Of a DNA stretch of 13,641 bases, positions 1 through 7,730 are shown one piece after another. The stretch covers positions 40,978 through 54,618 of the forward strand of contig DHTG01000080.1 of NCBI GenBank assembly GCA_002411545.1, written 5' to 3'. Under the pieces are notes generated by a model. That model ran no database searches and was not told the DNA's origin. It worked only from the letters and a program-made list of their open reading frames with translations. The stretch is from Bacteroidales bacterium UBA5266 (lineage in GTDB: Bacteria; Bacteroidota; Bacteroidia; Bacteroidales; WCHB1-69). The position numbers and the translations under genes are program-made. The stretch's first letter is position 1, and the number at the start of each line of letters is the position of its first letter.

Positions 1-27
1 TCTGAGCGAAGCGAAGAATCTGTAACA
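1..27. repeat. Truncated dispersed intergenic repeat (candidate)
   Basis: The first bases, TCTGAGCGAAGCGAAGAATC, contain two tandem GCGAA units (6-10 and 11-15) inside an AGA/TCT-flanked imperfect palindrome. From memory, not from a search, near-identical sequence preceded by CATT recurs between genes in many unrelated bacterial genomes. Only one end is visible, since the window starts inside it. It lies outside any gene, just beyond the terminator of the minus-strand gene cluster, a usual place for such elements. Its mobility and function are unknown. Confidence 0.45.
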
Positions 28-66
28 ATATCGGAATTTTTATCGGACAATAGTAATTTAAAATAA

Positions 67-99
67 AAAAACTGTCCACCAAGTTAACGGACAGTTTTT
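67..99 (-). terminator. Rho-independent terminator after the M16 peptidase gene
   Basis: A perfect 11-bp inverted repeat pairs 67-77 (AAAAACTGTCC) with 89-99 (GGACAGTTTTT) around an 11-nt loop. Read on the minus strand, the stem is followed by an uninterrupted run of T (complement of the A tract at 65-70) and more A/T. It starts 21 nt beyond the M16 stop codon, as expected for the end of the leftward cluster. The right half also ends in five T on the plus strand, so it may stop transcription from both sides. Confidence 0.85.
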
Positions 100-120
100 G
101 TTATACATGATAGGAATGGT

Positions 121-2937
121 TTATTTTTTCTTTTTTTCGGGATATTGATATACGCTCACGTTGTGCTCGGTTTTAAATAGGGGTTTAATGATTGTTAGAA
201 CCTCTTCGGCGGTAATTTCATTGAGTATCTTTTGATACTCTTGGTATTCATTCAAGGGATCGCCGTTATAGTATTGTTCGTTGATGTAGTTACGCCAATA
301 AGCATTTTTTTCTAAATTTACTTCGAGTGATTTTTTGATTTGCTCTTTGGCTTTTTGCATTTCTTCTTGGGTGAATCCTTTGGTTAAAAGATTGTTGAAA
401 ATTGAAAATACGGTTTTGCTGATTTTTTTTGTCTTTTTAGGTTCGCAATTTATCAGTACTAACGCGGTATATTTCGTTTCAGGATATTTTTCGTAAGAAA
501 ATTGTAAGTTGGGGGAATAGGTTCCGCCCATTTTTTCTCGAATGATTTCTACCAAGCGTATATCTAAGATTTCTTGGAATATATCTAAACATAAATTGGT
601 TTTGAGGTTCCATTCATATTCTTCGCTGAAAATAATACCGAAGGTGCTTTTGTCTTCCATGCCGACATATATATTCAGGTCTTTTGTTTCTTTGGGGAAG
701 CCGTAGTACACGTTTTTATACATATCTTTTTTGTCGGAAGTAGGTAGGCTGCCGATATATTTTTCGATGAGTGGCATCATTTCTTTTTCATCGATATTTC
801 CTACAAAGGTGAATACAAGGTCTCCGGCATCGCTGAAGCGATCTTTGTAAATATTCATGGCTTGTTGATAGCTTGTTGAATTTAGAAAATTTTCGTCAGG
901 GATGACAATCACACGCGGATCGTTTTGTGAACTGGTTTTGATGAGTGTATCCAAAAAGACGTACATCGGATTGCCGGAAATAAATTTGAGTTGGTTTTTG
1001 GTTTCTGAAAGAATGGCTTCGAAAGCTTGTTCGTCGAAACGGGGGGCATCAAAATATAAATAGAGCAATTGCAACATGGTTTCAAAGTCTTTGGGGCTTG
1101 CACTACCATAGAATCCATCCCAGGTATCGCTGATCATAGGGGTGATGCTTAAGTTTTTTCCTTTTAATTTTTTCTCTAAGGAAATATAATCGAAATTACC
1201 GAGTCCGGAGCGTTCCACCAAATCGGTTGCAAACATGGTAGACGGGAAATCGTTGATAGAAAACAAGGAGGACCCACCCGGTGCTTTTGCTACCATAAGT
1301 ATTTCGTCATCTTTGAATTCAGTAGGTTTAATGATTATTTTAATGCCATTTTCGAGGATGTATTCCGTGGCGCCTATTTCGGGGCGTGGAGTGTTAAATT
1401 TCACCTTAGAACCTGTGAGCTCTTTGTTGATAAGAGGTTCGGGTTTATAGTTATCGACATAGGCGGTTACCTCTTTGTAAGCTCCATTTTTCAATATCTC
1501 TTTGGCTTCCTCTTCGGTGAGGATGTGCAATCCTTCTTTTTCAGGGCCGAGAATTACGATTACGAAATTTTCGTCGGTAATCCATGTTTTGGCTAATTCG
1601 CTTACATCTTCCACTTTAATGGTTTCGATCAGTTTTTGAGCTTGTACATAACTGATTTTAGCTCCCATAATCGGATTTTCATTTAAGAAATGGTTAACAT
1701 AGTCTCCGGCAAAGGAGGAAGAATAGGTTTTGTCGGCTTCGTTCGAGGCTTTTTCTAGTCTTGCTAACAAGGCATCTTTGGCACGTTGAAATTCGGTTTC
1801 AAGGAATCCATACTGTTTCACTCTTTCTTCTTCTTTCATCAACAGCAGCATAGCTTCTTTCATTTGATTTTCTTTTGCGACAGCATAACCGGTAAAGGCA
1901 TCTACATCACCCACGAATTGGTTGTAATAGCTGCCCGCACCAATTACGGGGCAGGCCGGATCTTGTTGCAATTCATTGTATCGTTCGTTAATCATGATAT
2001 TAAACAAACTATGCATGATACTTGCGCGATAGTCGTTGAGGGTTTTCGGTCTGAAACCTTTGTGTTTGCGTATGGTCATTATCTGACTATGCGTGGCTTC
2101 TTTATCGGTGGCACGGGCAATTAAAATTTCTTTGTTTTCGCCAATGGAATGCATAATCTTTTCGGGAGCATTTTCCGGATTTTGAAGAGGGCCGAACAGT
2201 TCTTTGATTTTAGCTTCCACATAGTCGACATCAATATCTCCTACAACTATGATTGCTTGTAGGTTAGGACGATACCATGTTTGGTAAAAATTTCGTAATG
2301 TTTCGTGTTTGAATGATTTTAAGTTGTCGTAGGTGCCTATGGGTAGACGTTTTGCATACAACGAATTGGTAAATACAACCGGAAACCAAACTTTACGCAT
2401 GCGTTCGTCGGCATTTTTTCCCGTTCTCCATTCTTCGATGATCACTCCTCTTTCGGCATCGATTTCTTTTCCATCTAATGTTAAATGGGCAGCCCAATCG
2501 TTAAGGACAAGAAAACCACTGTCTAATTGACCTTTGGAATCAGTGGGCACGGTAAGCATATAAACCGTTTCGTCGAAACTAGTATAGGCATTTAAATCGC
2601 CGCCGAAACGCATGCCGATGGATTGCAAATAACTGACGAGTTCATTCTTCTTGAAATGTTTACTTCCGTTAAATGCCATGTGTTCGGTGAAATGGGCTAA
2701 TCCTACTTGTGCATCGGTTTCTTGCATAGAACCTGCTTTGACAGCCAAACGCAGTTCGACACGTTTTTCGGGCTTGGCATTCTTGCGTATATAATACACC
2801 AAACCATTGTCTAATTGACCGATTTTAACTCTAGGGTCGATGGGCAGTTCTTTGGTGAGATCAAGGGTTTGTTGTGCAGTCGCGATTGTTGTCAAGAGAC
2901 AGACTACACTTGCTAAAAATACTTTTATTTTTGTCAT
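121..2937 (-). CDS. Secreted M16 (pitrilysin-type) zinc metallopeptidase
   Basis: This is a 938-residue zinc peptidase of the insulinase/pitrilysin family, expected to degrade peptides or small proteins in the periplasm. Residues 1-21 form a signal peptide (MTKIK, a hydrophobic core, then ATA before QQ). The inverted zinc motif HFTEH is at 82-86: H82 and H86 are ligands and E85 is the catalytic base. The third ligand is probably E169, within a segment that starts ERGV at 162, matching the spacing in pitrilysin. The protein has the two-half M16 layout: an active N-terminal half with its M16_C-like partner to about residue 500, then an inactive second half carrying the family motif GGTYSP at 804-809. 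The Lys-rich C terminus is unremarkable. It lies 20 nt after dnaX, is probably co-transcribed with it, and is followed by a strong terminator. Family assignment is firm; the substrate is unknown. PqqL-like is the nearest familiar label. Confidence 0.93.
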   Translation of the reverse strand: MTKIKVFLASVVCLLTTIATAQQTLDLTKELPIDPRVKIGQLDNGLVYYIRKNAKPEKRVELRLAVKAGSMQETDAQVGLAHFTEHMAFNGSKHFKKNELVSYLQSIGMRFGGDLNAYTSFDETVYMLTVPTDSKGQLDSGFLVLNDWAAHLTLDGKEIDAERGVIIEEWRTGKNADERMRKVWFPVVFTNSLYAKRLPIGTYDNLKSFKHETLRNFYQTWYRPNLQAIIVVGDIDVDYVEAKIKELFGPLQNPENAPEKIMHSIGENKEILIARATDKEATHSQIMTIRKHKGFRPKTLNDYRASIMHSLFNIMINERYNELQQDPACPVIGAGSYYNQFVGDVDAFTGYAVAKENQMKEAMLLLMKEEERVKQYGFLETEFQRAKDALLARLEKASNEADKTYSSSFAGDYVNHFLNENPIMGAKISYVQAQKLIETIKVEDVSELAKTWITDENFVIVILGPEKEGLHILTEEEAKEILKNGAYKEVTAYVDNYKPEPLINKELTGSKVKFNTPRPEIGATEYILENGIKIIIKPTEFKDDEILMVAKAPGGSSLFSINDFPSTMFATDLVERSGLGNFDYISLEKKLKGKNLSITPMISDTWDGFYGSASPKDFETMLQLLYLYFDAPRFDEQAFEAILSETKNQLKFISGNPMYVFLDTLIKTSSQNDPRVIVIPDENFLNSTSYQQAMNIYKDRFSDAGDLVFTFVGNIDEKEMMPLIEKYIGSLPTSDKKDMYKNVYYGFPKETKDLNIYVGMEDKSTFGIIFSEEYEWNLKTNLCLDIFQEILDIRLVEIIREKMGGTYSPNLQFSYEKYPETKYTALVLINCEPKKTKKISKTVFSIFNNLLTKGFTQEEMQKAKEQIKKSLEVNLEKNAYWRNYINEQYYNGDPLNEYQEYQKILNEITAEEVLTIIKPLFKTEHNVSVYQYPEKKKK

Positions 2938-2957
2938 AGGTGATAGATGTTATATGA

Positions 2958-4721
2958 TTAGATAATACTTAAATTCAGTTGTTGTTTAAAAGATAGTAGA
3001 GAGGGATTAGTTTCTAACATTTTTTTGAATTTTTCGTCCGGGTCGATGATTCTGCTTTCTTTAGGACTTCGCTGATTGATTTTAATTTCATAGCGGAATT
3101 TTACGTTTGTTTCGGAATGGATGAGGTGTAAAAGCGGATTCATTACATCTTTAATTTCCTTTTCGGCAATGGTGTTGGCAACTTCAAAAATTAATAGGTT
3201 ATCGTCCTTAAATATCGGTTTGATTTCTTGTAGAATACTGCGTGCAGCAATGGCATTTTGACAAGCTTTTTCGACATAAAGCTTCCAATTTTGGATGATT
3301 TTTTCAAAAGGGTCTTGCACTTGAGAACAGGAATCACAGCCGTTTTCACTTTCATCTTTGGTTTCATCGTTCGCTTTAGGCTCTTGCTTGTTGTTAGGCG
3401 CTATGTCGTTCGTTTTTGGTGTTGCTTGTGTTTGTTCGGAGGGTGTATTGTTATGAAGAATATTTTTTATTTGAACAGTTTTCATAACAGGATTCGTAAT
3501 TCTTTCTTGTCGATTAAAGCTTTGCGTTGATTGTGTAGGAGGAGTGGTAGCCGGTTTGGGAGTGTTGGTGGATGTAGGGGATATTTTTTCTTTGCTGTCT
3601 GATAAATTGCCGGTAGAGCTTTGTTTCTGTTTGTTTTTTATGCTAGCAGCTATCATGAGCGCAAGTTCCACATGTAAACGTTTGTTATTCGCTGTTTTAT
3701 ATGACGCATTGCAACGATTAAAGATATCTAAATAGCTTAACAATAAAGGAACACTCATGGTTTTAGCTTGTTCGATGAATTGCTTTTTGATGTTATCGCC
3801 GGTTTCGACAATGTGTTCTACTTGCAATTTACAGGCAATGAGGTTACGCAAGTGTTCACTGATGCTGTCAATAAAAATTTGGCCGTCAAATCCTTTTTCA
3901 ATGATTTCATTAAACTGAACTAATACTTGGGCAATGTCTTCGTTGTGGATATGTTGAATAATTTGAAAGAAATAGTCATAATCAAGGATATTCAAATTTT
4001 CAATAATATGCTGATAAGTGATGTTTCCATCGGAATAGCTAACAGCTTGGTCGAAAATAGAAAGGGCATCTCTTAAGCTACCATCGGCTTTTTGTCCAAT
4101 CACATCGAGGGCTTCTTTTTCGAAACTGACATTTTCTTGGGAAGCTACATAGGCTAAATGTTCGACCATATCATGGATTTTGATACGTTTAAAATCGAAG
4201 ATTTGACAACGAGAAAGAATGGTAGGTATGATTTTATGTTTTTCGGTCGTTGCTAAAATAAATTTAGCATAGACCGGAGGCTCTTCCAAGGTTTTTAAAA
4301 AAGCATTGAATGCCTGTGTGCTTAACATATGAACTTCATCGATGATGTAGACTTTATAGGTAGCGCCTTGGGGTGGTATGCGCACTTGTTCGACCAAATT
4401 ACGAATGGCATCGACCGAATTATTTGAGGCGGCATCGAGCTCGAAAATATTAAAGGAAGCTGAATTGTTGAACGACAAACAGGATTCACACTGATTACAG
4501 GCTTCGCCGTCATCGGTACGATTTTTACAATTGATGGTCTTGGCTAAAATACGCGCACAAGTAGTTTTACCTACGCCTCTGGGTCCGCAAAATAAAAAGG
4601 CTTGCGCTACCTGATTCTGACGAATAGCGTTTTTTAAGGTTGTGGTGATGGAAGTTTGTCCCACAATAGTCTTAAAAGTAGAAGGTCGATATTTTCTGGC
4701 TGATACGATAAAGTTTTCCAT
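2958..4721 (-). CDS. dnaX: DNA polymerase III subunit tau/gamma
   Basis: This is the ATPase subunit of the clamp loader, which opens the beta clamp and places it on primed DNA. The AAA+ features are complete: Walker A GPRGVGKT at 46-53, four zinc cysteines C65, C75, C78 and C81, Walker B DEVH at 128-131, sensor 1 near ATTEKHK (157-163), the SRC arginine finger at 170-172, and sensor 2 GSLRDA at 214-219. The clamp-loader collar domain runs to about 360. A Ser/Thr/Pro/Gln/Asn-rich linker (about 365-470) follows, containing an isolated CDSC pair at 462-465. A folded C-terminal domain of about 115 residues completes the 587-residue protein, so the full-length tau-type product is encoded. An A-AAA-AAC heptamer at codons 361-363 could in principle produce a shorter gamma-type product. 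A separate subunit, delta', is encoded on the opposite strand at 10816-11979. Confidence 0.96.
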   Translation of the reverse strand: MENFIVSARKYRPSTFKTIVGQTSITTTLKNAIRQNQVAQAFLFCGPRGVGKTTCARILAKTINCKNRTDDGEACNQCESCLSFNNSASFNIFELDAASNNSVDAIRNLVEQVRIPPQGATYKVYIIDEVHMLSTQAFNAFLKTLEEPPVYAKFILATTEKHKIIPTILSRCQIFDFKRIKIHDMVEHLAYVASQENVSFEKEALDVIGQKADGSLRDALSIFDQAVSYSDGNITYQHIIENLNILDYDYFFQIIQHIHNEDIAQVLVQFNEIIEKGFDGQIFIDSISEHLRNLIACKLQVEHIVETGDNIKKQFIEQAKTMSVPLLLSYLDIFNRCNASYKTANNKRLHVELALMIAASIKNKQKQSSTGNLSDSKEKISPTSTNTPKPATTPPTQSTQSFNRQERITNPVMKTVQIKNILHNNTPSEQTQATPKTNDIAPNNKQEPKANDETKDESENGCDSCSQVQDPFEKIIQNWKLYVEKACQNAIAARSILQEIKPIFKDDNLLIFEVANTIAEKEIKDVMNPLLHLIHSETNVKFRYEIKINQRSPKESRIIDPDEKFKKMLETNPSLLSFKQQLNLSII

Positions 4722-4746
4722 TTATTTTTACTGCTTACGTGATGTG

Positions 4747-4754
4747 CAAAAATA
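4747..4754 (-). promoter_or_regulatory. Candidate -7 promoter element for dnaX
   Basis: CAAAAATA on the plus strand reads TATTTTTG on the minus strand, a match to the Bacteroidetes -7 consensus TAnnTTTG, 25 nt upstream of the dnaX start. I found no TTTG -33 element at the usual distance, so this is weak. It lies in the 168-bp gap between the DUF59 gene and dnaX, which is otherwise featureless AT-rich sequence. Confidence 0.3.
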
Positions 4755-4889
4755 GCATTTTTTTGACTTCTTTTTACTATGATACTATACAAAAATTTAA
4801 ATTAGCTGAAATTTATGATAGATGTACTAAGTCTCACATAGAATTCTTTTTTCTTCTCTTTGTTGTGAAAGCGAGAAATGTTGTGCTTT

Positions 4890-5204
4890 TCAGAGGAAGC
4901 CTAATTCAAGTTTCGCTTCTTCGGATAATTTATCCATGCTCCATGGAGGTGAGAAGGTAAGCTGTATATTCACTTTTTTCAGTTCGGGTATTTGCTCCAC
5001 CATGGATTTCACAGAGGCGGGTAAGCTTTCGGCAACCGGACAGTTGGGAGAGGTGAGTGTCATTAGAATATTCGCCTGATAGTCAGGTGTGATGTCAATT
5101 TGATAGATCAAGCCTAAATCCCAAATATTTACAGGGATTTCAGGGTCATAAATAGTTTTAAGCCCTTCTATGATGTCGTATTTAATGCTTTCTATGTCTT
5201 TCAT
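4890..5204 (-). CDS. DUF59/MIP18-family Fe-S cluster assembly factor (SufT/PaaD-like)
   Basis: This 104-residue protein belongs to the MIP18/DUF59 family, which helps mature iron-sulfur proteins. Family marks are YDPEIPVNIWDLGLIY (19-34), the conserved cysteine C55 in SPNCP, and the C-terminal PPWSMDKLSEEAK segment (87-98). The length is that of a stand-alone domain, with no ApbC/Mrp ATPase fused. Its start codon overlaps the sufE stop by 4 nt (ATGA), so the two proteins are probably made by coupled translation. Pairing with SufE supports a role in the SUF pathway rather than in phenylacetate degradation, where the PaaD paralogue acts. The family is certain; the exact role (SufT-like scaffold or targeting factor) is inferred. 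Confidence 0.88.
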   Translation of the reverse strand: MKDIESIKYDIIEGLKTIYDPEIPVNIWDLGLIYQIDITPDYQANILMTLTSPNCPVAESLPASVKSMVEQIPELKKVNIQLTFSPPWSMDKLSEEAKLELGFL

Positions 5205-5623
5205 TCGTATTTATTTTTAAAAGCTACAGCATATAATTTCATTTGCTTAATCATTGAGACCAATCCGTTGGAACGGGTGGGGGATAAGTGGTTTTTCAAT
5301 CCGATAGCATCAATATACGCTAACTTGGCATCGATGATTTCGTCGGGAGTATGTCCGGAAAGCACTCGGATAAGCAAGTTGATAATGCCTTTGGTGATAA
5401 TAGCATCGCTATCGGCACTGTAGTATATTTTGCCGTCTTTGTAGTCAGCATGTAGCCATACATTGGATTGGCAACCGGTGATTAGGTAGTTGGCTGTTTT
5501 GTAGGTTTCGTCGATAAGGGGCAGTGTTTTTCCTAATTCAATAACATAATTGTATTTATCCATCCAATCGTCGAAAAAGGAAAATTCGTTGATAATTTTA
5601 TCTTCAGCTTCTTTTATGGTCAT
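5201..5623 (-). CDS. sufE: SufE-type cysteine desulfuration protein
   Basis: SufE accepts persulfide sulfur from the cysteine desulfurase SufS and passes it to the SufBCD scaffold for Fe-S cluster building. The 140-residue length is typical. The acceptor cysteine is C51 in LITGCQSNVWL, and the segment before it (LPLIDETYKTANYLITGC) matches the family. No sufB, sufC, sufD or sufS lies in the window, so this gene is separate from the core operon or the core lies elsewhere. It starts 3 nt after the aroC stop and overlaps the DUF59 gene by 4 nt, which argues for one transcript. A CsdE-type role with a different desulfurase is possible. Confidence 0.93.
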   Translation of the reverse strand: MTIKEAEDKIINEFSFFDDWMDKYNYVIELGKTLPLIDETYKTANYLITGCQSNVWLHADYKDGKIYYSADSDAIITKGIINLLIRVLSGHTPDEIIDAKLAYIDAIGLKNHLSPTRSNGLVSMIKQMKLYAVAFKNKYE

Positions 5624-5626
5624 AAT

Positions 5627-6697
5627 TTAATGAATTTTATAAGCGTTAAAACGTAATAAATGGTCGGCGAGAACGAGGGTAGCCATGGCTTCCACTACGG
5701 GGACAACTCTTGGAATTACACACACATCATGACGTCCGCCGCCTTTGTAGATGGCTTTTTCGCCCTGTATGTTTACACTTTCTTGGTTTTGTCCGACAGA
5801 TGCTAGGGGTTTGAAAGCGACCGAAAAGTAGATGTTTTCACCGTTGCTGATGCCGGCTTGAATTCCGCCGGAATGATTGGTTTTGGTTCGAAATTCGCTA
5901 GTAAATAAATCGTTATGTATACTCCCTTTCATGGCTGCCGATTGAAAGCCCGATCCGTATTCAAAGCCTTTTGCTGCGTTAATGCTCAACATGGCTTTGG
6001 CTAAATCGGCTTGTAGTTTATCAAAAACGGGTTCTCCTAAACCTACGGGGGTGTTTTCTATAACACAACTTACTTTTCCTCCGATGCTGTCGTTTTGTGC
6101 CCGGGTGCTTTTTAATTCGTTCAGCATGGACTGATAGATTTCTTTATCAGGACAATGCAAGTCGTTGATGTCAGCATCCGGCAGGATTTGTGTGAGTGGT
6201 TTTGGATATACAATGCTTCCGATTTGGGTAGTATATGCTTTGATTTTGATTGCTTTGGATTGTAAAAACATCATGGCAAAGCAGCCTGCAACAACACGTA
6301 CGAGGGTTTCGCGTGCCGACGCTCGTCCGCTTCCTTTGTAATCGTAGATGCCGTATTTTTTTACATAGGTATAATCGGCATGTGAAGGTTTCAATACTCC
6401 TTTGTTTGCTTCATAATGGGAGGAATCGATGTCTTGGTTTTTAATGTAAAAAGCAATAGGAGCTCCGGTTGTCAGCTTGTTAGATATACCTGATAAAAAG
6501 ATAACATCGTCTGATTCATGGCGGGAGGAAGTATAGGGGAGGCTGTTTGTTTGTCTTTCTTTGATTTTTTGCTGGATGAGATCATAGTCGACCCTTAGGT
6601 TTGAAGGGCAACCGTCAATAACACCTCCGATACAACATCCATGTGATTCTCCGAATGATGTTATAGTAAAAAGTGTACCAAAAGTATTTCCGGCCAT
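5627..6697 (-). CDS. aroC: Chorismate synthase
   Basis: This enzyme converts 5-enolpyruvylshikimate-3-phosphate to chorismate, the last step of the shikimate pathway, using reduced FMN that is not consumed overall. All signature regions are present in the 356-residue protein: FGESHGCCIGGVIDGCP near residues 15-31, the GSGRASARET segment, SGGIQAGISNGE, and the C-terminal RHDVCVIPRVVPVVEAM. The start MAGNTFG matches the usual N terminus of the family, so it is well placed. It is the first gene of a tight aroC-sufE-DUF59 cluster, 94 bp after the zinc-ribbon gene. A functional link between chorismate synthase and sulfur transfer is not evident; shared transcription may be historical. Confidence 0.97.
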   Translation of the reverse strand: MAGNTFGTLFTITSFGESHGCCIGGVIDGCPSNLRVDYDLIQQKIKERQTNSLPYTSSRHESDDVIFLSGISNKLTTGAPIAFYIKNQDIDSSHYEANKGVLKPSHADYTYVKKYGIYDYKGSGRASARETLVRVVAGCFAMMFLQSKAIKIKAYTTQIGSIVYPKPLTQILPDADINDLHCPDKEIYQSMLNELKSTRAQNDSIGGKVSCVIENTPVGLGEPVFDKLQADLAKAMLSINAAKGFEYGSGFQSAAMKGSIHNDLFTSEFRTKTNHSGGIQAGISNGENIYFSVAFKPLASVGQNQESVNIQGEKAIYKGGGRHDVCVIPRVVPVVEAMATLVLADHLLRFNAYKIH

Positions 6698-6791
6698 AAG
6701 TTGTCGACAGTTTAGCTAAGTGATTCTATTCCCATGTCAAGGGTGCAAGCACATTGAAACCTGATTTCGCATGGCGGATATGCCTCCCGCT

Positions 6792-7613
6792 TTATAATTG
6801 TTCTTGAAGCATTCGTTCTGATTGTTCAGCAATTTCGTTGTCTACTAAAATCCGACCGCAAAATTCACATACGATGATTTTTTTGTGAATTCGGATGTCT
6901 AATTGACGTTGGGGTGAAATTTTACTGAAACAACCGCCGCACGCATCTCTTTCGATTTTTACAACGGCTAAGCCGTTTCTCATATTGTCGCGTATACGTG
7001 TAAAGGCAGTCAATAAGCGAGGCTCTATCTTGTCTTCGAATTCTTTGGCTTTATCCAATAAAAGCATTTCATCTTTTTTTGTTTCCGCAATGATATCATT
7101 CAGCTCGCTTTCTTTGGTTTGAAGTTCGCTTCGCAAGATGTTTAATTCTTTTTCCAATTCGGTTATTTCCTCGGTTTTATCCGTAATTTTTTGATTGAAT
7201 TCTTTGATCTTTTTTTCACAAAGTTGAATTTCCAGGTTTTGATATTCAATTTCTTTGTTTAAAGCTTCGTATTCTCTGTTGTTTTTCACGTTGTCTAATT
7301 GCTCTTTGTATTTGGCAATTAACATAGTGGAACGTTTAATGAGTTGATGTTTTTCTTCAGTTTGTGTATTTAAGTCGTTGACGATATCTTGAAACTTTTC
7401 AATACGTGTTTGTATGCCTGAGCAGACGTCTTCCAGGTCTCTCACCTCCAAAGGTAATTCCCCTCTGACAATTCGAATTTTATCGACTTTGGAATAAATG
7501 AGTTGTAGTTTATATAAACCTAATAAACTGTCTTCAACCGATTTTTTTATCATTAATTCGGTGTCTTGATTTGCTTTGTCGTTATGAACGTTTTCAGTTG
7601 AAATGTTTTCCAT
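6792..7613 (-). CDS. C4-type zinc-ribbon coiled-coil protein (zf-RING_7 family)
   Basis: The 273-residue protein has a long charged coiled coil (about 30-200, rich in Glu, Lys, Leu and Gln) and a C-terminal zinc ribbon. C225xxC228 and C249xxC252 are separated by 20 residues. This is the layout of the CT398/HP0958 (FlgZ) group, whose members have been linked to RNA or protein binding in other bacteria. The function in Bacteroidota is not established, and no flagellar genes are present to support a FlgZ-like role. It follows the Nif3-type gene on the same strand with a 117-bp gap. From memory, this pair is recurrent, which suggests a shared process. No signal peptide is visible, so it should be cytoplasmic. 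Confidence 0.87.
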   Translation of the reverse strand: MENISTENVHNDKANQDTELMIKKSVEDSLLGLYKLQLIYSKVDKIRIVRGELPLEVRDLEDVCSGIQTRIEKFQDIVNDLNTQTEEKHQLIKRSTMLIAKYKEQLDNVKNNREYEALNKEIEYQNLEIQLCEKKIKEFNQKITDKTEEITELEKELNILRSELQTKESELNDIIAETKKDEMLLLDKAKEFEDKIEPRLLTAFTRIRDNMRNGLAVVKIERDACGGCFSKISPQRQLDIRIHKKIIVCEFCGRILVDNEIAEQSERMLQEQL

Positions 7614-7730
7614 TTTTATGTTGAGTTTTTAATGAGATTATCTTTTTATATCATGTTTTGATTCAAATATCCTGTTCTGCTTGTCAGGTATGTGCTTGCT
7701 TTGATTTTAAACACTTTGTAATTCAATATT

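Noticed and set aside
1786..2124. 112-codon plus-strand open frame opposite the M16 peptidase gene
   Set aside because: It lies wholly within a strongly supported gene on the other strand, is Phe/His-rich and shows no family features.
3020..3026. Seven-base A run (minus strand) near the 3' end of dnaX as a slippage site
   Set aside because: It lies in the last 20 or so codons, so slippage would only alter the extreme C terminus and not make a gamma-type product.
6698..6791. Sigma-70-like TTGCAC/TAGAAT boxes and short GC-rich stems between the zinc-ribbon gene and aroC
   Set aside because: The box spacing is too short, Bacteroidota do not use that consensus, and the stems are only 4 bp with competing pairings.
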